From: Reinekea blandensis MED297
Lineage (GTDB): Bacteria; Pseudomonadota; Gammaproteobacteria; Pseudomonadales; Natronospirillaceae
Assembly: GCF_000153185.1 (NCBI RefSeq)
Contig: NZ_CH724152.1
Location: 562,855-626,854, forward strand
DNA: 64,000 nucleotides
Reading direction: 5' to 3'
The translations under genes were made by a program, and so were the position numbers. A model generated the notes under the pieces. That model saw only the letters and a list, made by a program, of their open reading frames with translations. It searched no databases and was not told where the DNA came from. Shown here piece by piece: positions 25,858 to 34,382 of this stretch (the first letter of the stretch is position 1; the number at the start of each line of letters is the position of its first letter).

Positions 25858-26772
25858 TTATCCTTTCACACCGCCGGCAGTGACTCCTTCAATGAAGTAG
25901 TTCTGCGCAATCAGGAACACAACTATGGAAGGCACAATGGCAATCGACGCCATGGCCAGAATTTCATTCCACTGAGCACCTTCAGTGACATCAATCGACA
26001 GTTTCAGTGCCAGGGCTATCGGATACTTCTCAACGCTGGAGATGTAGATCAGCGGACCGAGGAAGTCGTTGACTGACCACATGAACTGGAACAGCGCAAC
26101 CGAGATGATCGCCGGTTTCAGGATCGGCACGACGATGTACCACAGCAATTGAAAGGAGTTACAGCCGTCGATCATGGCCGCTTCTTCCATGTCGGTTGGC
26201 AGCCCGCGCAGGAACTGAATCAACATGAAGACAAAGAAGCCCTGGGTGGCAAAGGCCATAGGCAGATACAGCGGCATGTAGCTGTCGAGCATGCCCATCT
26301 CGCGGAACATCAGATATTGGGGAATCAGCAACACCGATTGCGGCAACAGAATGGTTGCGATCAGTGTGGTGAACCAGAACTTCTTGAACGGAATGTCAAA
26401 GCGTGCAAATCCAAAGGCAACAATCGTCGACGAAATAACCGTCAGGATCACCTTGGGAATGACGTACGCAAAGGTGTTCAGGAAGAACCGCGCGAAGGTG
26501 TATTCGGTACCGGTTTTCCAGCCGTTGATGAAACCGTCCCAGGAGAACTCTTTCGGGATCAGGCTCATTGAGGTAAAGATTTCATAGTTCGGTTTGAATG
26601 CTGCCGAGACCATCCAGGCCAACGGGTACAGCATGATCAATCCGGTCAGTAACAGGACGCCGTAGCGAATCGCTGCGTTAATGCGTTCTTTACGCAGCGT
26701 GCGTTTCACTTCCTGGTTAATCTGCATGGCTGTGTAATTCACAGTCTGGTTCTGAGTGGCCTGATCAGTCAT
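25858..26772 (-). CDS. togN: ABC transporter permease, TogN-like (MalG type)
   Basis: A 304-residue MalG-type permease with about six membrane helices and the EAA loop (EEAAMIDGCNSFQLLWYIVVPILKP) that docks on the ATPase. The start is ATG 26772 (MTDQATQ), which overlaps the 3' end of the first permease gene by eight bases; the longer open frame upstream lies within that gene. It is the second membrane subunit of the oligogalacturonide importer. Confidence 0.88.
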   Translation of the reverse strand: MTDQATQNQTVNYTAMQINQEVKRTLRKERINAAIRYGVLLLTGLIMLYPLAWMVSAAFKPNYEIFTSMSLIPKEFSWDGFINGWKTGTEYTFARFFLNTFAYVIPKVILTVISSTIVAFGFARFDIPFKKFWFTTLIATILLPQSVLLIPQYLMFREMGMLDSYMPLYLPMAFATQGFFVFMLIQFLRGLPTDMEEAAMIDGCNSFQLLWYIVVPILKPAIISVALFQFMWSVNDFLGPLIYISSVEKYPIALALKLSIDVTEGAQWNEILAMASIAIVPSIVVFLIAQNYFIEGVTAGGVKG

Positions 26773-27652
26773 TTTTGCCTCCCTTGTCACCGGAGTAGAA
26801 CACCCAGTATTTGGATGATTTAAAGGAAATTGAGGTGAAGATCGCGACAATGATGAACAGCACCCAGGCGAGCGCACTGCCGTAGCCCATGTCGAAGTAT
26901 TTGAAGGCGGTCTCATAGATGTACAGTGAGAACAGATACGTCGACTTAGCCGGACCGCCGGCCGTGATGACGTAAGGCGCCGTAAACTCCTGGAAGGCCT
27001 GTGTCGTTTGCATAATGAAGTTGAAGAAGATGACCGGCGTGATCAGCGGAATGGTGATCTTGGTAAACATGTGCCATTTCGATGCACCATCAATCATGGC
27101 CGCTTCGTATTGCGACTGCGGTACGCTTTGCAACGCCGCCAGGAAAATCACCATCGCCGACCCGAACTGCCACACGCGCAACAAGGTGACGGACAACATG
27201 GCAAAGTGCGGCTCTCCCAACCAGGCCACCGGTGGGATCCCGAGGTACCCGATAAAGGTATTCAGTAACCCGTCCAGTGAAAAGATGGCCCGCCATAACA
27301 CGGCGATCGCCACACTCGACCCAAGGATGGATGGAATGTAGTAAGCCGTCCGGAAGAACTTGATGCCGCGCAGTTTAAAGTTCAGAACAAACGCAATGAA
27401 CAGTGCGAAAGCGAGCTTCAGTGGAATGGTCAGAAACACATAAGCAAAGGTGACCCCTAAGGACTTATAAAAGGTTTCATCGCCGAGCATGTAAGCGTAA
27501 TTATCCACTCCAACAAAGGAGGGAGTACTGATCAGGTCATAGTCAGTAAAACTGATGATCAGGGAAGAAATAAACGGAAAAGCCGTAAATACAACCAGTC
27601 CGATGATATAAGGACTGATATAAGCCAATCCTAACTTGCGATTTTCGTACAT
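26765..27652 (-). CDS. togM: ABC transporter permease, TogM-like (MalF type)
   Basis: A 295-residue MalF-type permease with about six membrane helices and the EAA loop (YEAAMIDGASKWHMFTKITIPLI). ATG 27652 (MYENRKLG) is used; the open frame extends upstream into the promoter region. It is the first gene of the nine-gene operon running to 19833. The KdgR box at 27740-27758 lies 88-106 bases upstream of the start, between this gene and the divergent ogl. Confidence 0.88.
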   Translation of the reverse strand: MYENRKLGLAYISPYIIGLVVFTAFPFISSLIISFTDYDLISTPSFVGVDNYAYMLGDETFYKSLGVTFAYVFLTIPLKLAFALFIAFVLNFKLRGIKFFRTAYYIPSILGSSVAIAVLWRAIFSLDGLLNTFIGYLGIPPVAWLGEPHFAMLSVTLLRVWQFGSAMVIFLAALQSVPQSQYEAAMIDGASKWHMFTKITIPLITPVIFFNFIMQTTQAFQEFTAPYVITAGGPAKSTYLFSLYIYETAFKYFDMGYGSALAWVLFIIVAIFTSISFKSSKYWVFYSGDKGGKND

Positions 27653-27739
27653 AGTCTGCCGTCTCAAGTGTTGTTTTTGTGGACAACCTGAAATCATGGT
27701 ATCCGGTTTAGATATTATTGCAACGGTCAAATCTAAAAA

Positions 27740-27758
27740 AATGAAACAAGATTTTATT
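27740..27758. promoter_or_regulatory. KdgR-type operator between togM and ogl
   Basis: AATGAAACAAGATTTTATT is an imperfect palindrome that agrees at 18 of 19 positions with the remembered enterobacterial KdgR-box consensus AATRAAAYRNYRTTTYATT. It lies in the divergent promoter region, so one operator could control both the Tog/Kdu operon and ogl through the KdgR-like protein. Confidence 0.75.
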
Positions 27759-27911
27759 TTTTTGATCCAGGACATGTGGTATTTTGAAATCATAAACGGG
27801 ATCGGGTTGGCGCTATGGTTGAACGCCCGCTGTTGAGCGGGTTAACACGGTGTTAGCCCAAATCGTAAAAAGACCCGAAAAAACAATGAGTTAACGAAGA
27901 GGACTGTTTAC

Positions 27912-29060
27912 ATGGGGATAGGATCGATCGTGCCGATGGCCTTTCAGACGCAGGAAGACCCGGATACCGGCGCCCGACTGACGCGACTGACACCCAAGGG
28001 TGCTATCTGCCACCGCACCTACTTTTATCAGAAAAGCTTTACCCGGGACGGCTCACATCTGTTGTTTGCCGGTAACTTTGATCAGCATTGGAACTATTAC
28101 CTGCTGGACATGACCAAACAGACCGCGCGACAGCTGACCGAAGGCGAGGGCGATAACTCCTTTGGCGGTTTTCTGTCGACCGATGATACGGTCTTCTATT
28201 ACGTGAAGCACAACCGCGACCTGATGCGGGTTCGCTTAAGCGATGGTGAACACACCACGGTCTACGAAGTCCCGGACGGTTGGGTCGGCTATGGCACCTG
28301 GGTGCCCAATAGTGAATGCACCAAGGTGGTCGGTATTGAGATCGACGCCGACGACTATATTGAGCTTACCGACTGGAAAAAGTTTGCTGAACTATACCAC
28401 CGCAACCCACACTGCCGGCTGATCTCCATCGATCTGAGTACGGGTGAGCGCACGGTGATTTCCGATCAGAACACCTGGCTGGGTCACCCGATCTATCGGC
28501 CTTTTGACGACTCGACCGTCGCATTTTGTCACGAAGGGCCGCACGACCTGGTGACCACGCGCATGTGGATGGTCAATGAAGACGGGACCAATATTCGTAA
28601 AGTGCATGAGCAGGCGCCCGGAGAGAGCTGCACCCACGAGTTCTGGGTGCCGGACGGTTCGCGTATGATTTTTGTGTCATACCTGCGTGGTGAATCGGAT
28701 CGCTGGATCTGCTCCGTCGATCCGGACGGTGCCGGCTCGTCACGGCTGATGCAGATGCCACCTTGCAGTCACATCATGAGTAATTACGATGGCACGCTGC
28801 TGGTGGGAGACGGCTCTGACACGCCGGTCGATGTTGCCAATGCCGACGGGCACGAGTTGGAAAACGACCCCTACCTGTATGTGTTCGATCTGACTCGTAA
28901 AGAGACCCGAAAACTGTGTCGTCATGACACCAGCTGGGAAGTTCTGGATGGCAGCCGACAGGTGAACCACCCACATCCGTCCTTTACCCCGGATGAAAAA
29001 CAAGTGATGTTTGGGTCCGATAAAGAGGGAACACCAGCCATTTATTTGGCGGATTTGTAG
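27912..29060 (+). CDS. ogl: oligogalacturonate lyase (PL22)
   Basis: A 382-residue protein without a signal peptide and with the repeated beta-propeller blades of Ogl: FTRDGSHLLFAGNFDQHWNYYLLD, FCHEGPHDLVTTRMWMVN, CTHEFWVPDGSRMIFVSYLRG, NHPHPSFTPDEKQVMFGSDKEG. The several His residues include those that bind Mn in PL22 enzymes. It acts in the cytoplasm, splitting short oligogalacturonides imported by TogMNAB into unsaturated monomers. GAAGAGGA precedes the ATG; an internal ATG eight codons on is possible. It is divergent from togM across a shared KdgR box. Confidence 0.93.
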   Translation: MGIGSIVPMAFQTQEDPDTGARLTRLTPKGAICHRTYFYQKSFTRDGSHLLFAGNFDQHWNYYLLDMTKQTARQLTEGEGDNSFGGFLSTDDTVFYYVKHNRDLMRVRLSDGEHTTVYEVPDGWVGYGTWVPNSECTKVVGIEIDADDYIELTDWKKFAELYHRNPHCRLISIDLSTGERTVISDQNTWLGHPIYRPFDDSTVAFCHEGPHDLVTTRMWMVNEDGTNIRKVHEQAPGESCTHEFWVPDGSRMIFVSYLRGESDRWICSVDPDGAGSSRLMQMPPCSHIMSNYDGTLLVGDGSDTPVDVANADGHELENDPYLYVFDLTRKETRKLCRHDTSWEVLDGSRQVNHPHPSFTPDEKQVMFGSDKEGTPAIYLADL

Positions 29061-29106
29061 CGTTTTCAGGATCTGGCGTGTCACGCGTCGCAGTCACTGT
29101 CGCCAT

Positions 29107-29148
29107 CAGGGAGCAACGGAACGGATGCTCCCTGGCCCTGCTTTTTTT
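29107..29148 (+). terminator. terminator downstream of ogl
   Basis: CAGGGAGC (29107-29114) and GCTCCCTG (29127-29134) form a perfect 8-bp stem with a 12-base loop, followed after a few bases by seven T (29142-29148). Confidence 0.7.
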
Positions 29149-29265
29149 CGATCTCCGTTGCTCTGTGTTTAAAAATCGCGTATCAGTGTGCAGAAAATGC
29201 CCGGTTGATGCCGTAGGTTCTTGGAACGTTCTATATAAAAATAAAGCAAACAGGGAGAGTGAAGC

Positions 29266-29880
29266 ATGAAAAAAACAAGTTGGTGGCTACTGTTGTTTCT
29301 GTCAATCAGCGTCGTCGGATACGCACTGTTTGCTTATTCGGTATTACCGCTGGGCAATGTCGTCCACCCGGATATGAAAGCTGTGTATCAGCAAAAGCCG
29401 CTGCTGATTTACACTCACGTTTTCGGGGCAGTGGTGGCCTTAGCACTCGGACCGTTCCAGTTTTCTTCAAAGCTGCGCCAACGCTATCTGACCGCTCATC
29501 GTTGGAGTGGCCGCGCCTACCTTTTGTTTGGTGTGTTATTTGGCGGTCTGGCCGGATTATTTTTGGCGCAGCACGCCTTTGGTGGGTTGATTTCGCAAGT
29601 CGGTTTCAGCTTGTCCGCGTTGGTTTGGTTATTTACCGGCAGCATGGCGTTGGTCTCGATCCTCAGTGGCGATACTCAGGCGCACCGGCGCTGGATGGTG
29701 CGCAACTTTGCGCTGACTTTTTCAGCCGTGACGCTGCGAATGTACCTGGGTGCCTTTACTGCAGCCGGTGTCCCTTTTGCCGAGTTTTATCCGTTACTGG
29801 CCTGGATCAGTTGGGTGCCCAATATTCTGTTGGCGGAATGGATTTTTAACCGCCAGGAGTCGCAGGCCGTAACTTCCTGA
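29266..29880 (+). CDS. DUF2306 family membrane protein
   Basis: A 204-residue integral membrane protein with about six hydrophobic segments. The blocks LLIYTHVFGAVVALALGPFQF, HRWSGRAYLLFGVLFGGLAG and DTQAHRRWMVRNFALTFSAVTLRMYLG carry the conserved His and Arg residues of DUF2306. The family is uncharacterised and probably binds a cofactor in the membrane. GGGAG precedes the ATG. It is a single-gene unit between the pectin and ugp clusters and ends in a stem-loop. Confidence 0.75.
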   Translation: MKKTSWWLLLFLSISVVGYALFAYSVLPLGNVVHPDMKAVYQQKPLLIYTHVFGAVVALALGPFQFSSKLRQRYLTAHRWSGRAYLLFGVLFGGLAGLFLAQHAFGGLISQVGFSLSALVWLFTGSMALVSILSGDTQAHRRWMVRNFALTFSAVTLRMYLGAFTAAGVPFAEFYPLLAWISWVPNILLAEWIFNRQESQAVTS

Positions 29881-29910
29881 ATAAGTCGCTGACTCCAGAC
29901 TTTTCACCTT

Positions 29911-29934
29911 AACCGGCCAGTTGCATGGCCGGTT
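29911..29934 (+). terminator. stem-loop downstream of the DUF2306 gene
   Basis: AACCGGCCA (29911-29919) and TGGCCGGTT (29926-29934) are perfect 9-bp arms with a 6-base loop. The T content after it is modest. Confidence 0.6.
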
Positions 29935-30030
29935 CGCTGCTTTCATTCGAACCTTTTGAATTTCCATTCGACACACATCATTCCTAAAAACGTTCATATG
30001 AAATAAAACTGACTTTCAAACGAAACAATA

Positions 30031-30049
30031 CTGTCATCTGACAGTGCTT
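30031..30049. promoter_or_regulatory. possible PhoB box / palindromic operator before ugpB
   Basis: ACTGTCA (30031-30037), TC, TGACAGT (30040-30046) is a perfect inverted repeat. CTGTCAT within it equals the first half of a PhoB box, while the second half at 30043-30049 fits poorly. The ugp genes of E. coli are PhoB-regulated. The repeat could instead serve the DeoR-type regulator encoded in the operon. Confidence 0.4.
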
Positions 30050-30111
30050 AACTGGCTCCTCGTTCAAATCAGTCCACACAATAAACCAAAGACTACAGAC
30101 GAGGGATGATC

Positions 30112-31404
30112 ATGTTTAAGAAGACATTGGCGGCAGCGGCGTTGAGCACACTGTCTCTGCAAGGCTTTGCTGCGACAGAAATCGAATGGTGGCACGCCAT
30201 GGGTGGCGCACTGGGTGAAACGGTGAATGCGATGGCTGAAGAATTTAACGCGTCGCAGAACGATTACCAAATCACGCCGGTATTCAAAGGCAGTTACGAA
30301 GAAACCATGACGGCTGGTATTTCAGCGTTCCGTGCGGGCGAAGCGCCTCATATTATCCAGATCTTTGATGCAGGCGCCGCGACCATCATCAATGCTCGCG
30401 GTGCAGCCGTGGCTGTTCAGGACGTGATGAGCGACGCCGGTTACAACTTCGACATCAACGATTACATCTCTGGTGTGCGCTATTTCTATGCCGATGAAAA
30501 CGGCAAAATGGTTGGCATGCCGTTTAACTCCTCCACGCCGGTGCTCTATTACAATAAAGAAGCCCTGGCGGCGGCGGGTGTTCAACCGCCAGCTACCTGG
30601 GAAGAGTTTGAAGACGTCGCGCAAGCGCTGAAAGACGCCGGTTACATTGCGTTGTCTCAGTCGCACACCCCTTGGATCTTCTTCGAAAACTTCCATTCGC
30701 GTCACAACCTGCAATTGGCCGATGCCGACAACGGTTTTTCAGGTCTGCCTGAAAAAGTCATGTACGACAACGATGCCCTGGCGGCGCACCTGACGGCTGT
30801 TAAGGAATGGAAAGACAACGGTTACTACGGCTATTACGGTCGTGCCTGGGGCGACAACCAGGCGGCCTTTGAGCAGGGCGAAGTGGCGATGTGGTTGGGC
30901 TCTTCCGGTTCATTCGGCGGTCTGAAACAGTCAACCGATTTCGATTTCGGTACTACCTACCTGCCGTATTGGGAGTCGGTTTATGAAGACGCTGGCTCTA
31001 CCTTCATTGGCGGTGCTGCGCTGTTCACCATGGCCGGTCACTCCGATGAGGAATATGAAGCGGTTGCGGCCTTCTTCGATTATCTGACACTGCCGGAGAC
31101 TCAGTACTTCTGGCATCGCGAAACCGGTTATGTGCCCATCACCAATGCCGCGTATGAACTGGCTAAAGACGATGGCTACTACGACCTGAACCCAGACGCT
31201 GAAGTGGGTATCAAACAGTTGAGCCTGCCCGGTGCCGAGTGGACGAAGGGCTATCGCATGGGCTTCTACGTGCAGACTCGCGAAGTGATCTATAACGAAA
31301 TGGATCGCCTGATGGCCGGTGATACGACCGTTAAGAAAGCACTGCGCACCATTGAGAAAGAAGGTAATGCCAATCTGAAGCGATTTGCGCGAACTGTTCA
31401 GTAA
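30112..31404 (+). CDS. ugpB: glycerol-3-phosphate / glycerophosphodiester binding protein UgpB
   Basis: A 430-residue periplasmic binding protein with a short Sec signal (MFKKTLAAAALSTLSLQGFA). The mature start EIEWWHAMGGALGETVN, the block AGISAFRAGEAPHIIQIFDAG, PFNSSTPVLYYNK and the C-terminal WHRETGYVPIT match UgpB of E. coli along their length. It binds sn-glycerol-3-phosphate and glycerophosphodiesters. ATG 30112 follows GAGGG at good spacing; ATG 30106 is also in frame. First gene of a tight seven-gene operon; two hairpins follow it. Confidence 0.93.
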   Translation: MFKKTLAAAALSTLSLQGFAATEIEWWHAMGGALGETVNAMAEEFNASQNDYQITPVFKGSYEETMTAGISAFRAGEAPHIIQIFDAGAATIINARGAAVAVQDVMSDAGYNFDINDYISGVRYFYADENGKMVGMPFNSSTPVLYYNKEALAAAGVQPPATWEEFEDVAQALKDAGYIALSQSHTPWIFFENFHSRHNLQLADADNGFSGLPEKVMYDNDALAAHLTAVKEWKDNGYYGYYGRAWGDNQAAFEQGEVAMWLGSSGSFGGLKQSTDFDFGTTYLPYWESVYEDAGSTFIGGAALFTMAGHSDEEYEAVAAFFDYLTLPETQYFWHRETGYVPITNAAYELAKDDGYYDLNPDAEVGIKQLSLPGAEWTKGYRMGFYVQTREVIYNEMDRLMAGDTTVKKALRTIEKEGNANLKRFARTVQ

Positions 31405-31428
31405 GCGTGAGTTCAGGGACGTTAAATA

Positions 31429-31461
31429 AGCACAGGCCCAAGGACAGGGCCGCTTTGTGCT
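31429..31461 (+). other. first intercistronic stem-loop after ugpB
   Basis: AGCACA (31429-31434) pairs with TGTGCT (31456-31461), and GGCCC (31435-31439) with GGGCC (31447-31451), giving a two-part stem. It is not followed by a T-run. Confidence 0.55.
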
Positions 31462-31484
31462 CAGGCATCAAACAATCAGCGACG

Positions 31485-31521
31485 GCTTTTTTCAGACCAA
31501 CCTCAGCGCTCTGAAAAAAGC
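31485..31521 (+). other. second intercistronic stem-loop after ugpB
   Basis: GCTTTTTTCAGA (31485-31496) and TCTGAAAAAAGC (31510-31521) are perfect 12-bp arms with a 13-base loop. It lies in the 168-base ugpB-ugpA gap and could stabilise the ugpB message or partly terminate transcription. Confidence 0.65.
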
Positions 31522-31572
31522 GGCCACTGATTCATGTTGACTTCGTAATACTCGATTCAGGCAGGTTACCTC

Positions 31573-32454
31573 ATGGCCAAAAAGGTCCAATTCGCCCATA
31601 CCTGGGTGCCCTATGTGTTTATAGCGCCACAACTGCTCATCATTGGCGTGTTCTTTTTCTGGCCGGCTTTACAGGCCCTCTATTTAAGTTTCATGCTTGA
31701 AGATCCTTGGGGACTCTCCAGCACGTTCGTCTGGTTTGAAAATTACCAGACGCTTTTTACATCCGCCGATTACCTGTCGACGACACTGTTCACGCTGGGA
31801 TACTCCTTTGCCGTGGTGGTGTTGTCTTTGGGTATTGCCTTGATCTTAGCGGTGAAAGCCAACGCGGTGTTGCACGGGCAGAAAACCTATCGGCTGTTGC
31901 TGACGTGGGTGTATGCCGTGGCACCGGCCGTGGCTGGTATCACAGCCTATTTTTTGTTTAACCGCCACATTGGTGTGTTTTACGACGCGATTGTATCCAC
32001 TGGCTGGTTGTTTGCCCCGGAAACCAGCACGTTCGATGCGACCGTCTTGTTGATTTTAGTCTCGGTTTGGAAACAGATACCCGTCAACTTTGTGTTCTTT
32101 CTGGCCGGTTTACAGAGCATCCCCGTCACGGTGCGCGAAGCCGCACAGATGGATTGCGAAAGCCCGACGCGGCGATTCTGGACCATTACCTTTCCGTTGC
32201 TGGCACCAACCGCGTTTTTCCTGATGGTGATTAATATCACGTACGCGTTCTTCGACACCTTCGGGTTGATCGATACCTTAACTCAAGGGCGCCCGGCCGG
32301 GTCAACCAGCACCATGGTGTACAAGGTGTATCAGGATGGCTTCCTCGGCGCGGATCTGGGCCTGAGCTCGGCGCAGTCGGTGGTGTTGATGATTCTGGTT
32401 ATGGCACTGGTCATGGTCCAGTTCCGCTTTGTTGAACGACGAATTCATTACTGA
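31573..32454 (+). CDS. ugpA: glycerol-3-phosphate ABC transporter permease UgpA
   Basis: A 293-residue MalF-type permease with about six membrane helices and an EAA loop (VREAAQMDCESPTRRFWTITFPLLAP). The N-terminal LLIIGVFFFWPALQALYLSF and TWVYAVAPAVAGITAYFLFN are UgpA blocks. It pairs with UgpE in the inner membrane. It is separated from ugpB by a hairpin-rich gap and is followed closely by ugpE. Confidence 0.92.
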   Translation: MAKKVQFAHTWVPYVFIAPQLLIIGVFFFWPALQALYLSFMLEDPWGLSSTFVWFENYQTLFTSADYLSTTLFTLGYSFAVVVLSLGIALILAVKANAVLHGQKTYRLLLTWVYAVAPAVAGITAYFLFNRHIGVFYDAIVSTGWLFAPETSTFDATVLLILVSVWKQIPVNFVFFLAGLQSIPVTVREAAQMDCESPTRRFWTITFPLLAPTAFFLMVINITYAFFDTFGLIDTLTQGRPAGSTSTMVYKVYQDGFLGADLGLSSAQSVVLMILVMALVMVQFRFVERRIHY

Positions 32455-32462
32455 GGCCGATT

Positions 32463-33305
32463 ATGCAACGTGCAACATTTTTTGATCATTTGATTCTCTG
32501 GGCCGGTGTGATTTTTTTGGTAGCGCCGATCTGGTTATTGCTGGCGAGTTCAACGCACTCGGTCGACACTCTGATTAAAGAGGGGCTGCAATGGCTGCCG
32601 GGCAGTGAAGGGTTGTCCGCCTATAAAACGGCCTTGATGACCGCCAGCGGTTTTACCGATACCGCGACCGGACTGCGAATGTTGGTGAACTCAACCATCA
32701 TGGGGCTGGGTTTTGCGGTCGGTAAAATCATCATTGCAATGACGGCGGCTTATACCCTGGTGTACTTTCGGGTGCCGATGGCTCAGTTCCTGTTCTGGTT
32801 GATTTTCAGCACGCTGTTGCTGCCTCTGGAAGTGCGCATTGTGCCGTCGTATGAGGTGGTCAGTCAGCTTGGATTGCTGAACAGTTATACCGGTTTGATC
32901 CTGCCACTGATTGCGTCAGCCACGGCGACTTTTTACTTCCGCCAGTTTTATAAAACCATTCCCGAAGAGCTGCTGGAAGCGGCGCAACTCGACAACGCCA
33001 ATGCCTGGCTATTCTTTAAAGACATTCTGATTCCGCTGTCGCGTACGATGATGGCCGCGATGTTCATCATCATGTTTGTGGTGGGCTGGAACCAGTATCT
33101 GTGGCCGCTGATGATGACCACGGAAGAGTCGTACTACACGATTGTGATGGGCATTAAAAACATCCTCAGCGTGGTGCGTGAAGGTCGGGTACCGGAATAC
33201 AACGTGGCTTTTGCCCTGGTGATTCTGGCCATGCTGCCACCGGTTTTGATTGTGATTATTTTCCAGCGTTGGTTCATCCAGGGTCTGGTCGAAAGTGAAA
33301 AGTAG
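32463..33305 (+). CDS. ugpE: glycerol-3-phosphate ABC transporter permease UgpE
   Basis: A 280-residue MalG-type permease with about six membrane helices and an EAA loop (EELLEAAQLDNANAWLFFKDILIPLSR). WNQYLWPLMMT and the C-terminal LPPVLIVIIFQRWFIQGLVESEK are UgpE features. It forms the channel with UgpA. The gene starts eight bases after ugpA and is followed nine bases later by ugpC. Confidence 0.92.
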   Translation: MQRATFFDHLILWAGVIFLVAPIWLLLASSTHSVDTLIKEGLQWLPGSEGLSAYKTALMTASGFTDTATGLRMLVNSTIMGLGFAVGKIIIAMTAAYTLVYFRVPMAQFLFWLIFSTLLLPLEVRIVPSYEVVSQLGLLNSYTGLILPLIASATATFYFRQFYKTIPEELLEAAQLDNANAWLFFKDILIPLSRTMMAAMFIIMFVVGWNQYLWPLMMTTEESYYTIVMGIKNILSVVREGRVPEYNVAFALVILAMLPPVLIVIIFQRWFIQGLVESEK

Positions 33306-33314
33306 GAGAGTGCC

Positions 33315-34382
33315 ATGGGCGCGATAACACTGAACAACATAGAAAAAACGTATCCCAATGGTCATCACGCGATCAAAGGCATCAGTCTTGATATTCAGCC
33401 GGGTGAGTTCCTGGTGTTGGTCGGGCCGTCTGGCTGTGGCAAGTCCACGCTGCTGCGCACCATTGCCGGGTTGGAATCCGTCACCGAGGGTGAGATTCAC
33501 ATCGGTGATCGGCAGGTGAACTCGTTGGCACCGGCCAAGCGCGACATTGCCATGGTGTTTCAGAACTACGCCCTGTACCCGCACATGACGGTATATAAAA
33601 ATATGGCTTACGGACTGAAAAACCGTGGCGTCGATAAAGCGCAGATCGATCAGAAAGTTCAGGACACGGCCAAGCTGCTTCATTTGCAGGATTATCTGGA
33701 TCGTAAGCCCGGTCAGCTTTCCGGAGGTCAGCGTCAACGGGTCGCCATGGGGCGAGCCATTGTTCGCGATCCAAAAGCCTTTCTGTTTGATGAACCGTTG
33801 TCGAACCTCGATGCCAAGCTGCGCGTACAGATGCGTAATGAAATTAAGTCGCTGCAGCGCACCCTGAAAACCACCTCGGTTTATGTAACGCACGATCAAA
33901 CCGAAGCGATGACATTGGCTGATCGCCTCGCGGTGGTCAATGCCGGCGTAGTCGAGCAGATCGGCTCCCCGATAGAAATTTATGAGCGACCAGAGAGCTT
34001 GTTTGTGGCGAGCTTTATCGGATCGCCGGCGATGAATTTTATGACCGGCGAACTGGCAAATGGTCAGTTGATATTGGGAGGGGAGTCCTTTGCGTTGCAA
34101 AACGCGCCCGAGTTCACCGGGTCAGTAACGGTCGGGTTGCGACCGGAACACCTGTATCGCAAAAACGAGCATCCGTTTTGCCTGAATTTCTCGATTAATA
34201 TGCTCGAACCGCTCGGGGCCGATACGTTGGTTCATGGTCGGCTGGGCGAGGGATCTGAAGAGGTCACCGCGCGACTGAGCCGCACCTACCCCGCTGATGG
34301 TCCGATGATCTTGCCCTTGTATTTCAATGAGCAAGAGCTGCACTTTTTTGATCCGGCAACCGGCCAGCGGATCGACGGATGA
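33315..34382 (+). CDS. ugpC: glycerol-3-phosphate ABC transporter ATPase UgpC
   Basis: A 355-residue CUT1 ATPase: Walker A GPSGCGKST, signature LSGGQRQRVAMGRAI, Walker B AFLFDEPLSNLD, H-loop VTHDQTEAM and a C-terminal TOBE domain in which UgpC is regulated. AGGAGAG precedes the ATG. The 3' end overlaps ugpQ by four bases (ATGA). In E. coli UgpC also contacts regulators; here the operon carries its own DeoR-type gene. Confidence 0.93.
   Translation: MGAITLNNIEKTYPNGHHAIKGISLDIQPGEFLVLVGPSGCGKSTLLRTIAGLESVTEGEIHIGDRQVNSLAPAKRDIAMVFQNYALYPHMTVYKNMAYGLKNRGVDKAQIDQKVQDTAKLLHLQDYLDRKPGQLSGGQRQRVAMGRAIVRDPKAFLFDEPLSNLDAKLRVQMRNEIKSLQRTLKTTSVYVTHDQTEAMTLADRLAVVNAGVVEQIGSPIEIYERPESLFVASFIGSPAMNFMTGELANGQLILGGESFALQNAPEFTGSVTVGLRPEHLYRKNEHPFCLNFSINMLEPLGADTLVHGRLGEGSEEVTARLSRTYPADGPMILPLYFNEQELHFFDPATGQRIDG

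Noticed and set aside
30003-30021. Second KdgR box before ugpB
   Set aside because: AATAAAACTGACTTTCAAA agrees at only about 13 of 19 positions and breaks the palindrome; the ugp operon has no link to uronides.
33009-34100. 363-codon minus-strand frame opposite ugpC
   Set aside because: Mirror of a conserved ABC ATPase gene; composition is that of an antisense frame.
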